In this document: positions 33,658 to 40,884 of the stretch, piece by piece | Numbering within the stretch: position 1 is the first letter of the stretch | How the letters are laid out: each line of letters starts with the position of its first letter | DNA from: Lacrimispora sphenoides JCM 1415 | GTDB taxonomy: Bacteria > Bacillota > Clostridia > Lachnospirales > Lachnospiraceae | Direction: 5' to 3' | Length of the DNA stretch: 64,000 nucleotides | Assembly: GCF_900105615.1 (NCBI RefSeq) | Contig: NZ_LT630003.1 | Coordinates: 992,001 to 1,056,000, forward strand | Made by a program: the position numbers and the translations under genes | The notes under the pieces: generated by a model | Databases searched by the model: none | Told to the model about the DNA's origin: nothing | What the model saw: only the letters and a program-made list of their open reading frames with translations

Positions 33658-33685
33658 AATAAAATATTTTATACGGCTCATACTA
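33657..33685 (+). promoter_or_regulatory. Sigma-G/F-type promoter of the spoVA operon
   Basis: GAATA (33657-33661), exactly 17 bases, then CATACTA (33679-33685). It fits GHATR-N17/18-CATNHTA at all fixed positions and lies 35 bases before the first gene of the cluster. Its first base is the last base of the sigF stop codon. spoVA is a known sigma-G regulon member in Bacillus. Confidence 0.75.
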
Positions 33686-33719
33686 GCTTTGAAAACCAGA
33701 GAAAAGGATGTGAGCACGT

Positions 33720-33881
33720 ATGGAATCCATAAAACATAAGCTTGTCATGGCGCTTCTTGTGTTATGCCTGATTGCAGTAGCCGCTGCTATCTGGTATATG
33801 ATTGCGGTTATGCCGGATGGAACAGAAAAAGAAGGGACGCTTGTAGAAGCCATTCCGGGATGGGAGATGATGGTTTCATGA
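33720..33881 (+). CDS. 53-aa single-span membrane protein heading the spoVA operon
   Basis: The ATG lies 34 bases behind a sigma-G-type promoter with AAAAGGATGTG as ribosome site. The product has one membrane span (LVMALLVLCLIAVAAAIWYM, residues 8-27) and a short external tail with an acidic TEKEGTLVEAIPGWEMM. Its stop overlaps the spoVAA ATG (ATGA). It is not one of the named SpoVA proteins of Bacillus. Position and promoter suggest a spore inner-membrane protein made in the forespore, perhaps linked to the dipicolinate channel; that is inference. Confidence 0.75.
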   Translation: MESIKHKLVMALLVLCLIAVAAAIWYMIAVMPDGTEKEGTLVEAIPGWEMMVS

Positions 33882-34504
33882 GCAAGACCGTTTATTTGAA
33901 TATCAGCCAGATTACAGAGGTGCGGCATAAGGATATCCAGTTAAAGGATGTGGCAGATGTTTATTGCGACGATTCTGCCATCATGAATAAGTGTAAAGCC
34001 CTTCGGATCAAGACCATCCATTTGGACCGTAACAAGCGGTATATAGAAAAAACTCTGGATGTAATCCAGAAACTGATGGAAATGGATTCGACTCTTCAGA
34101 TCAATAACGTGGGGGAGGTAGACTTTATCATAGACTACCATAAGCCCAAATCACCCATGTGGGTCTGGCAGTGGATCAAAACCATTTTTGTCTGTATCGT
34201 ATGTTTCTGCGGTGCATCCTTTGCCATTATGACCTTTAATAATGATGCCAGTGTTACGGACGTTTTTAAGGAAATTTACCGGATCATCATGAAGCAGGAG
34301 TCAAGCGGATTCACGATTTTGGAGGTCAGCTATTCCGTTGGACTGACTATTGGAATTGTGGGATTCTTCAATCATTTCGCAAAATACAAGATCAATACCG
34401 ATCCAACTCCGCTGGAGGTGGAAATGCGGCTTTACGAAGACAATATCAGTAAGACCCTGATCCAGAACGATGGAAGAAAGGAGTCGGATATTGATGTTTC
34501 TTAG
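33878..34504 (+). CDS. spoVAA: Stage V sporulation protein AA
   Basis: A 208-residue SpoVA protein, part of the system that moves calcium-dipicolinate into the forespore and out during germination. The soluble N-terminal domain (KTVYLNISQITEVRHKDIQL) is followed by two membrane spans (TIFVCIVCFCGASFAIMTF and EVSYSVGLTIGIVGFFNHF). The ATG at 33878 overlaps the preceding stop, and its own end overlaps spoVAB by 11 bases, so translation is coupled. Confidence 0.92.
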   Translation: MSKTVYLNISQITEVRHKDIQLKDVADVYCDDSAIMNKCKALRIKTIHLDRNKRYIEKTLDVIQKLMEMDSTLQINNVGEVDFIIDYHKPKSPMWVWQWIKTIFVCIVCFCGASFAIMTFNNDASVTDVFKEIYRIIMKQESSGFTILEVSYSVGLTIGIVGFFNHFAKYKINTDPTPLEVEMRLYEDNISKTLIQNDGRKESDIDVS

Positions 34505-34919
34505 AGAAGTATTTCTTGTTTTTATTGGGCTCAGCGCTGGCGGCATTATAGCAGCCGGCGTTTTTGCTTTTTTGGTAATTATTGGTGTATTTCCAAGATT
34601 GATCGGAGCGACCAACACAAAAAAGCACATATTGCTATTTGAATCGGTCATCATACTTGGCGGTGTGCTTGGGAATGTATGGGATATTTATGAAATTCCC
34701 ATAGGGTTTGGCGGAAATCTGGCTCTTGGAATATATGGACTTTCCGTTGGAATCTTTGTGGGAATCCTTGTCATGTCCCTTGCGGAGACGTTGAAAGCCC
34801 TGCCAGTCATCGGCCGAAGGATTCATCTGGCTGTTGGTCTGCAATATTTGATCCTTTCCCTGGGGCTTGGCAAATTGATCGGTTCTTTGATCTATTTTAC
34901 AGCGAATTTTGGACAGTAG
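34494..34919 (+). CDS. spoVAB: Stage V sporulation protein AB
   Basis: A 141-residue polytopic membrane protein (four or five spans), matching SpoVAB in order and composition: LSAGGIIAAGVFAFLVIIG near the N-terminus, GNVWDIYEIPIGFG in the middle, and SLAETLKALPVIGRR followed by GLQYLILSLGLGKLIGSLIY. The ATG at 34494 overlaps the end of spoVAA. It acts with the other SpoVA proteins in the spore inner membrane. Confidence 0.9.
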   Translation: MFLREVFLVFIGLSAGGIIAAGVFAFLVIIGVFPRLIGATNTKKHILLFESVIILGGVLGNVWDIYEIPIGFGGNLALGIYGLSVGIFVGILVMSLAETLKALPVIGRRIHLAVGLQYLILSLGLGKLIGSLIYFTANFGQ

Positions 34920-34959
34920 CATCAGGAAAAGGATTGTATGGACGAGAAGGAGAAAAATA

Positions 34960-35412
34960 ATGGAAATAAACAAAAAAGCTTATGAAGCTTATGTAAAACA
35001 GGTGACTCCGGTGCACAAAAAGTGGCCGGGGATTATAAAGGCTTTTCTGGTGGGGGGAATCATATGCGCCCTTGGCCAGTATATTACAACCTTATTCATG
35101 AATACAGGTCTGGAAAAGGAAGCGGCCTCTGCCTGGACCACTCTGGTTCTGATTGCAGCCACTGTCATCCTGACCGGACTTAATATTTACCCTAAGATTA
35201 CAAAGTTTGGCGGAGCAGGAGCTTTGGTACCAATCACGGGTTTTGCCAATTCCGTTGTGGCTCCGGCTGTGGAATTTAAGGCAGAGGGCCAGGTGTTCGG
35301 TATCGGTTGTAAAATCTTTACCATTGCCGGTCCTGTCATATTATACGGGATATTAAGCTCCTGGGTCCTTGGAATCATCGCCTATGTATTAAAGGCCTTT
35401 CAAATGCTGTAG
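34960..35412 (+). CDS. spoVAC: Stage V sporulation protein AC
   Basis: A 150-residue membrane protein, the mechanosensitive-channel-like SpoVAC of the dipicolinate system. It shows AFLVGGIICALGQYITTLF in the first span, ITKFGGAGALVPITGFANSV, and IFTIAGPVILYGILSSWVLG near the end. The VGG-ICALGQ and GAGA-VPITGF blocks recur in SpoVAE further on, as these proteins are homologous. AAGGAG nine bases upstream supports the ATG at 34960; an earlier in-frame start overlapping spoVAB has no such site. Confidence 0.93.
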   Translation: MEINKKAYEAYVKQVTPVHKKWPGIIKAFLVGGIICALGQYITTLFMNTGLEKEAASAWTTLVLIAATVILTGLNIYPKITKFGGAGALVPITGFANSVVAPAVEFKAEGQVFGIGCKIFTIAGPVILYGILSSWVLGIIAYVLKAFQML

Positions 35413-35444
35413 GAATGAACCGGTCAGAGAAATGGAGAGAGAAA

Positions 35445-36464
35445 ATGCAGATAGGAAAAGCAAGTATTAGATTTGAAGAACCCCCGATTATCGAAAGCAT
35501 GGCTTCCATAGTCGGTAAAAAAGAAGGCCAGGGTCCCTTGGGAAGTTTGTTCGATGTGGTAGAGCAGGATGACATGTTTGGGTCGGATAACTGGGAAAAG
35601 GCAGAAAGTGCCCTTCAAAAACAGACAGCTGATCTGGCCATTGAAAAGGGAGATATCCGGAAAAAGGACATCCGATATTTATTTGCAGGAGACTTACTGG
35701 GCCAGCTGATCGCCACATCCTTTGGAACGGTAGATTTAGAAATTCCCTTATTCGGTTTGTTCGGAGCCTGTTCCACCATGGGAGAAGCCCTCAATCTGGG
35801 GGCTATGACCGTGGCAGGAGGCTATGCGGATAAAGTCATGGCCATGGCTTCCAGCCATTTTGCAACGGCTGAAAAGCAATTCCGTTTCCCGCTGGGATAT
35901 GGAAACCAGAGGCCGTTTTCCTCCTCTTGGACTGTCACCGGCTGCGGTGCGGTGGTACTCACCAAGTACAGAAAAGAAGGAATCGCAGCCATCACTGGAA
36001 TCACTACCGGACGCATGGTGGATATGGGCATCAAAGACTCCATGAATATGGGGGCAGCCATGGCTCCTGCCGCCTTCCATACCATACAGCAGAATTTTGA
36101 TGATTTTCAGGTGGATGAATCCTATTATGACAAAATCATAACAGGAGATTTAGGCCAGATCGGCCGGACGATCCTGCTTGATTTTATGAAGAATAAAGGA
36201 CATGACTTAGAAAAGATCCACACGGATTGCGGGATCGAGATATTTAACAGCGAAGACCAGGATACTCATGCAGGAGGAAGCGGCTGTGGATGTGCGGCTT
36301 CCACCCTTTGCTCCTATATCCTTCCTAAAGTTCAAAATGGTACGTGGAAACGAGTCCTGTTCGTGCCCACCGGTGCCCTCCTTTCCACAGTGAGCTTTAA
36401 CGAAGGTGAGACGATCCCTGGAATCGCCCATGCAGTTGTGATCGAAAATATGGGAAACCTATAG
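35445..36464 (+). CDS. spoVAD: Stage V sporulation protein AD
   Basis: A 339-residue thiolase/ketosynthase-fold protein that binds dipicolinic acid at the spore inner membrane. Visible blocks are the fold's central FGLFGACSTMGEALNLGAM, the FSSSWTVTGCGAVVLTK strand pair and the C-terminal GGSGCGCAASTLCSYILPK. GGAGAG about nine bases upstream supports the ATG at 35445. After its stop comes an unusual double palindrome that separates it from spoVAE, whereas the other spoVA genes are tightly packed. Confidence 0.93.
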   Translation: MQIGKASIRFEEPPIIESMASIVGKKEGQGPLGSLFDVVEQDDMFGSDNWEKAESALQKQTADLAIEKGDIRKKDIRYLFAGDLLGQLIATSFGTVDLEIPLFGLFGACSTMGEALNLGAMTVAGGYADKVMAMASSHFATAEKQFRFPLGYGNQRPFSSSWTVTGCGAVVLTKYRKEGIAAITGITTGRMVDMGIKDSMNMGAAMAPAAFHTIQQNFDDFQVDESYYDKIITGDLGQIGRTILLDFMKNKGHDLEKIHTDCGIEIFNSEDQDTHAGGSGCGCAASTLCSYILPKVQNGTWKRVLFVPTGALLSTVSFNEGETIPGIAHAVVIENMGNL

Positions 36465-36591
36465 CCAAGCAGAAATATTTGTGCGGTTTGTGGGTGGGAG
36501 CTTGCTCACTAAGCACAAACCGTGCAAATATTTCTATAGGGCGCAGCCCGCATTCATAATTTGGCGATGCTTTTTCGCCAAATTATGAATG
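36458..36591. repeat. Double palindromic element between spoVAD and spoVAE
   Basis: Two hairpins stand side by side. The first (36471-36492 with 36514-36535) is a 22-base stem with two G-T wobbles and contains an inner GAGC/GCTC stem; outer CCTATAG/CTATAGG arms reach into the spoVAD stop codon. The second (36551-36567 with 36575-36591) is a perfect 17-base stem, CATTCATAATTTGGCGA, with a seven-base loop. Neither ends in a T run, so they are not ordinary terminators. The look is that of a small palindromic mobile unit. Confidence 0.75.
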
Positions 36592-36632
36592 GTATGGCGA
36601 ACACATTAACAGTTGAAAGAAAGGAGACATCC

Positions 36633-36989
36633 ATGGAATACTTGAAAGCATTTTTAGTAGGAGGAGCGATCTGCGCCCTGGTGCAGATATTAATGGATAA
36701 TACAAAACTGATGCCCGGACGAATCATGGTACTTCTGGTAGTGACTGGAAGCATCCTGGGCGCGATTGGTATCTACCAGCCTTTTGCTGACTGGGCCGGA
36801 GCCGGGGCAACGGTTCCTCTTCTTGGCTTTGGAAACACCTTATGGAAAGGGGTTTCAAAGAGCATGGGAGAGGATGGATTCTTAGGAATCTTTAAAGGGG
36901 GATTTACTGCAAGCGCTGTAGGAATCTCCGGAGCTCTGATTTTCGGTTACCTGGGATCCATTTTATTTAAGCCTAAAATGAAGAGCTGA
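36633..36989 (+). CDS. spoVAE: Stage V sporulation protein AE
   Basis: A 118-residue membrane protein homologous to SpoVAC (SpoVAEb type). It starts MEYLKAFLVGGAICALVQIL and has the shared block WAGAGATVPLLGFGNTLWKG, ending with a span around AVGISGALIFGYLGSILF. AAAGGAG lies about eight bases before the ATG at 36633. It is the last spoVA gene here and is followed by a strong terminator. The palindromic element upstream may modulate its share of the operon message. Confidence 0.92.
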   Translation: MEYLKAFLVGGAICALVQILMDNTKLMPGRIMVLLVVTGSILGAIGIYQPFADWAGAGATVPLLGFGNTLWKGVSKSMGEDGFLGIFKGGFTASAVGISGALIFGYLGSILFKPKMKS

Positions 36990-37021
36990 TACGATCAGGA
37001 AGGAACATAGTTCTGTTACAA

Positions 37022-37065
37022 AAAGGGTGCCTTAAAAACCAATTTGGTTTTTAAGGCACCTTTAT
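37022..37065. terminator. Strong bidirectional terminator
   Basis: GGTGCCTTAAAAACCAA pairs with TTGGTTTTTAAGGCACC almost without a loop, with T-rich flanks, between converging spoVAE and the PBP gene. Confidence 0.88.
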
Positions 37066-37072
37066 GTTTTTC

Positions 37073-39724
37073 TTAATAGCCTCCCCAGGGAGGAATCTGC
37101 GTTGTGCCGCCAGGATTTTGAGGTGTATGCCCAGGTCCATACTGCTGCGGAAGGCCGCTTGGTGAATCCAGATTATCTCCCGGAGGAAGGATAATGGAGT
37201 TTGCAGAATGAATGGTGCAATAACCTGGCATTGCGAATTTGGAGTCATCCGTTGCTCCTTCTTCTCCCGCAGGAATTGCCATGAATATGGCAGTGGTCCG
37301 TTCCGGACAGTAAGGAGTTGGCAAACGGTGGGATACGGAGCAGACCGTTGCACGTACATGATTGTTGCATACGTCGGTGGGAACCGTACCTTTAGCAAAA
37401 TATTCCGTGTATACCGCATTGCCTCTTGGGTCGTTGTTACAGACGCCTGAGACTGCCAGTTTGCCGGATTTACGGCAGATCTGAGCGGTTTCAACGCTGT
37501 CAGGCACCGGAAAGCCAGGATCAGACATTCCTTCATGGACCCTGGTCATGATCTTCCGCCATATGGCTTTGTGGAAGGAGGTGCCTCCATTTTGTTTCGT
37601 CAGTTTCTGGTTGTCGTCACAGCCGGCCCAGATACCAGCGGTATAATAAGGAGTGTAGCCTACGAACCAGATATCATTGTTTGCGGAGGTGGTACCGCTT
37701 TTTCCTGCTCCTGACATGCCGGGAATGCGAGCGGAAGCGCTGGTGGAACCTGGTCCCGAGCTTGAGAACTTTCTGCTGCTTTCCATGGAACCAGCCATGG
37801 CATCAGTTAATAGGAATGCGGTGGAATCCTTTAATACCCGGTGGGTTTCCGGCGTATTGTCAATTAACACCTTCCCGTCATGATCCAGTATTCTGGTAAA
37901 AAATATGGGCTTTTTGTAAACGCCGCCGTTGGCGATGGTAGCAAAGGCGCCGGTCAGTTCTAAGTTGGAAACACCGGTGGTGATTCCTCCAAGGGCCAGA
38001 GCCGGGTTATAATCGGTATCGGTTAAGGAGTTAATTCCGAAATTCTTCGCATATTCCACACCAAGCTGAGGCGTTACGGTTTCCATCAGGCAGCGGACTG
38101 CCACGATGTTCATGGAGTAGATAATTCCATCACGTATGCTGGAATAGCCTTGATAACCGGAGCTGTACCAGTTGGAGAAGGTCTTATTGCCCACCGTATA
38201 GACGGAATCATAATAAACAGATCCCAGGGTGGCTCCGCAGGTGTCTATGGCAGGGGCAAAGGCTGTCAGAATCTTAAAGGTTGAACCTGGCTGACGGTAT
38301 GTGCCGCTGGCCCGGTTTAAAGTTAAGCTGGCTGTTTTTTGTCCCCGTCCGCCGCTTATGGCTTTTACCTCTCCGCTTTTCTGGTCCATGAGAACAAAGG
38401 AAGCCTGAGGCTGCAGTGTCTTGTGGAGGCTTTCCCCTAAAATGGTATCCCCGTCTTTTAAAAGATAAGCCTTGTATCCGTCTATATCGGCCTGGACTGC
38501 CTCTTCGGAATTATATAAGCCGTCAAATCCCGTATCTCCGTTTTCCTTGTGATAACGTTTGATATTTTCTTCGGAGTAATGGGTGGTCGTTCCATCCTTA
38601 TGCGTGACAGACAGCCTGTATTCAACGGAATATCTGGCAGCAGAGTAGTTTTCAGGATTGTTGATTTCTTCGTCAACAATGGCCTGAATCGCAGGATCCT
38701 GAGTGGTATAAATCGACAAGCCGCCGCTGTAAAGCATGTTGTGGGCCTGGGTGTCCGTATAACCTAACTGGTCCTTCATGGCTTTTTTGACCTGCTCCAC
38801 CAGTTCATCTGTAAAATAGCTGTATGGGGTAGAGGTTTCCTTGGTGGCGGTATCTACGTTCTGGATCCTGGAATAAACATCATCGGACAGGGCTTCATCT
38901 TCTTCCTGCTTTGTGATATATCCCTGGTCATGCATATACTGAAGAATAACCTTTTGCTTGTCCGAATTGGCTTTTTGCCCTGTGATCGGGTTGAATTTTG
39001 AAGGGTTCTGGGTGATCCCTGCAAGGACTGCGCATTCTGATAAGGTTAAGTCCGATATGTTCTTATTGAAGTATCTTCTGGCAGCCACCTTAACTCCCAG
39101 GGAATTGTTTCCCAGGTTAATGGTATTCATATAGTTGGTTATGATCTGTTCCTTGGACATGGCCTCATCCAGCTTAATGGCTAAAAACCACTCCTGCAGC
39201 TTTCGCTCCAGCCGTTCCCCGAAGCTTTTTTCCATGCCGCCACCGAATACGCTGTTTTTAATTAACTGCTGGGTAATGGTGCTTCCCCCGCCTGCGGTGG
39301 AATCGCCTGTCAGTACACCCCTGACGGCGCGGAGAATGGAACGCAAATCGATTCCATTGTGCTCCCAAAATCGGGAATCCTCATAGGAAACAAAAGCATT
39401 GACGAGATTCTTCGGAAGTTCCTCATAACTGGCTTCCTCCCGGTTGGAACCTGCAGTTACCAAAGTTTCAGTGACGTTGCCGGCGCTGTCATAGACTGTT
39501 GTTGCATATTCATTTGGAACAATGGTTTCGATATCTACGTCAGGAGCATTGTCTATGATTCCTTTTACCATGCCGAAACAGATGCTGGCAACAACAATGC
39601 TGCCGAATAAGCATAGCACAAATAGACTCTTTAAAAATGCAAGAAAGACCTTAGTGGTATATTTCCTTGCTTTTGAATTGGCAGATCGGATCTTTTTTTC
39701 TGTTGATTGTTTGCCATAATTCAT
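37073..39724 (-). CDS. Class A penicillin-binding protein (PBP1A type)
   Basis: A bifunctional peptidoglycan glycosyltransferase/transpeptidase of 883 residues. A cytoplasmic basic tail and one membrane anchor (residues 27-50) lead to the GT51 domain with catalytic Glu115 in VSYEDSRFWEHNG and the TAGGGSTITQQLIKN block. The transpeptidase domain has the SxxK serine at Ser481 (GSTFK), SMN near 537 and a later GKSGTT. The C-terminus is a Pro/Gly-rich tail. The start at 39724 follows GGAAAGGAGATTTCCT, formed by the end of a tandem leader repeat. It is monocistronic. Confidence 0.93.
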   Translation of the reverse strand: MNYGKQSTEKKIRSANSKARKYTTKVFLAFLKSLFVLCLFGSIVVASICFGMVKGIIDNAPDVDIETIVPNEYATTVYDSAGNVTETLVTAGSNREEASYEELPKNLVNAFVSYEDSRFWEHNGIDLRSILRAVRGVLTGDSTAGGGSTITQQLIKNSVFGGGMEKSFGERLERKLQEWFLAIKLDEAMSKEQIITNYMNTINLGNNSLGVKVAARRYFNKNISDLTLSECAVLAGITQNPSKFNPITGQKANSDKQKVILQYMHDQGYITKQEEDEALSDDVYSRIQNVDTATKETSTPYSYFTDELVEQVKKAMKDQLGYTDTQAHNMLYSGGLSIYTTQDPAIQAIVDEEINNPENYSAARYSVEYRLSVTHKDGTTTHYSEENIKRYHKENGDTGFDGLYNSEEAVQADIDGYKAYLLKDGDTILGESLHKTLQPQASFVLMDQKSGEVKAISGGRGQKTASLTLNRASGTYRQPGSTFKILTAFAPAIDTCGATLGSVYYDSVYTVGNKTFSNWYSSGYQGYSSIRDGIIYSMNIVAVRCLMETVTPQLGVEYAKNFGINSLTDTDYNPALALGGITTGVSNLELTGAFATIANGGVYKKPIFFTRILDHDGKVLIDNTPETHRVLKDSTAFLLTDAMAGSMESSRKFSSSGPGSTSASARIPGMSGAGKSGTTSANNDIWFVGYTPYYTAGIWAGCDDNQKLTKQNGGTSFHKAIWRKIMTRVHEGMSDPGFPVPDSVETAQICRKSGKLAVSGVCNNDPRGNAVYTEYFAKGTVPTDVCNNHVRATVCSVSHRLPTPYCPERTTAIFMAIPAGEEGATDDSKFAMPGYCTIHSANSIILPPGDNLDSPSGLPQQYGPGHTPQNPGGTTQIPPWGGY

Positions 39725-39730
39725 AGGAAA

Positions 39731-39840
39731 TCTCCTTTCCACTTTACTGCCCATGGTTTTTGGGCATAAAGGTATACCCGCAGGGTGTTTCCACTTTACT
39801 GCCAATGGTTTTTGGGCATAAAGGTATGCCTGCAAGGCAT
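39731..39840 (-). repeat. Leader repeat, two tandem 52-bp units upstream of the PBP gene
   Basis: On the minus strand two units with a 52-base period read: GGYATACCTTTATGCCC, a loop AAAACCA, then GGCAGTAAAGTGGAAA. The distal unit has TTGGCA where the proximal has TGGGCA. The proximal tail merges with the PBP ribosome site (GGAAAGGAG). Same architecture as at purF and the ABC-F gene. Confidence 0.85.
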
Positions 39841-39989
39841 TACCGGTTTATTATACCAAAAATTGTCGTGCAATTCAACACCTACCATTTTTGGAGATAA
39901 TCCGGCAAAATATACATGGAAGCTTGCCTGGGCTTATACTTTTGGGTATAATGGGGGTGATTGGTTAAAAAGAAGAAATGAGGAAGTTT

Positions 39990-40646
39990 ATGAGAAAGTC
40001 TTACAGGATTTTATATCAGGGCGGCACAGGAGAAATTACAGAGAAAAAATCCCGGTTCATAGCTAATTTAAAACCTGTGGAATCTGAGGAAGAAGCGCTG
40101 GCATTTATAGAGGAAACAAGAAAAAGGTATTGGGATGCAAGACATAACTGCTACGCCTGGATTGTCGGGAGGGGTGGGGAGGAAAAACGCCTGAGTGACG
40201 ACGGGGAGCCCAGCCAGACTGCGGGAAAACCCATGATGGATGTTCTGGAAGGTGAAAAGCTTGTAAACCTCTGTGCAGTGGTGACCCGTTACTTTGGAGG
40301 GACTCTTCTTGGAACAGGAGGCCTGGTAAGAGCTTATTCAAAGGCAGTGCAGGAAGGGCTAAAGAATTGTACGGCTTTAACCGCAGAACCGGCGGTGAAG
40401 CTTTCTGTTACTACGGATTATAACGGAATTGGAAAGATCCAGTATCTTCTGGGACAGCGGGAAATCACGACTCTTGGAACTGAATATACAGACCGGGTGG
40501 AGCTTACAGCCCTGGTTCCTGAGGAGGCCTTAGATAAGCTTCGGGCCGATATTACAGAGGTGACAGGCGGGAGAGCAGGACTCCTTCTTTCAGGAGAGGT
40601 CTACTACGGTATTTTTAATAAAGAGGTGATTCTGTTTCCAGGATAA
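39990..40646 (+). CDS. yigZ: YigZ/IMPACT family protein
   Basis: A 218-residue protein of the UPF0029/IMPACT family. The N-terminal IMPACT domain carries EKKSRFIANLKPV, WDARHNCYAWIVG and the signature SDDGEPSQTAGKPMMDVL followed by VTRYFGGTLLGTGGLVRAYS. The C-terminal EF-G-V-like domain (DUF1949) covers roughly residues 135-205. The family is linked to translation or ribosome quality, but the bacterial role is unsettled. GAGGA before the ATG at 39990 is better than the signal for the ATG at 39978. Confidence 0.9.
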   Translation: MRKSYRILYQGGTGEITEKKSRFIANLKPVESEEEALAFIEETRKRYWDARHNCYAWIVGRGGEEKRLSDDGEPSQTAGKPMMDVLEGEKLVNLCAVVTRYFGGTLLGTGGLVRAYSKAVQEGLKNCTALTAEPAVKLSVTTDYNGIGKIQYLLGQREITTLGTEYTDRVELTALVPEEALDKLRADITEVTGGRAGLLLSGEVYYGIFNKEVILFPG

Positions 40647-40741
40647 AAAAGGAAGGCTTTATGAAACTGTCGAAAAAAGAAGAAAAAATCTTGCAATATG
40701 AAATATAGGATGATATACTGGATAATCGTGATAATGTAAAT

Positions 40742-40775
40742 GAAACTAAGGGCAGAGTTGGTCCTTAGTTTTTTA
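40742..40775 (+). terminator. Terminator after yigZ
   Basis: AAACTAAGG/CCTTAGTTT with a T run, about 95 bases after the yigZ stop. Confidence 0.75.
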
Positions 40776-40807
40776 TGATATGGGAACAGGATTGCCTGTA
40801 TTATAAA

Positions 40808-40852
40808 AATGTACTTTGGCCGGTATATCCTCCGGGAGGCCGGGGTACATTC
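40808..40852 (+). promoter_or_regulatory. Hairpin in the typA leader
   Basis: AATGTAC...GGCC pairs with GGCC...GTACATT, with inner CCGG/CCGG possibilities, 33 bases before the typA start. There is no full T run, so it is a structured leader rather than a clear terminator. No known riboswitch class is recognised. Confidence 0.4.
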
Positions 40853-40884
40853 TTTGTTTAAAGAAGAGAAAGAAGAGTACATTT

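Noticed and set aside
35748..36080. Open frames antisense to spoVAD
   Set aside because: Their sequence is fully explained by the conserved spoVAD coding frame, and they have no start signals.
39731..39840. Tandem 52-base repeats as a small CRISPR array
   Set aside because: Only two units, no unique spacers between repeats, no cas genes, and the same unit occurs singly or paired before other genes.
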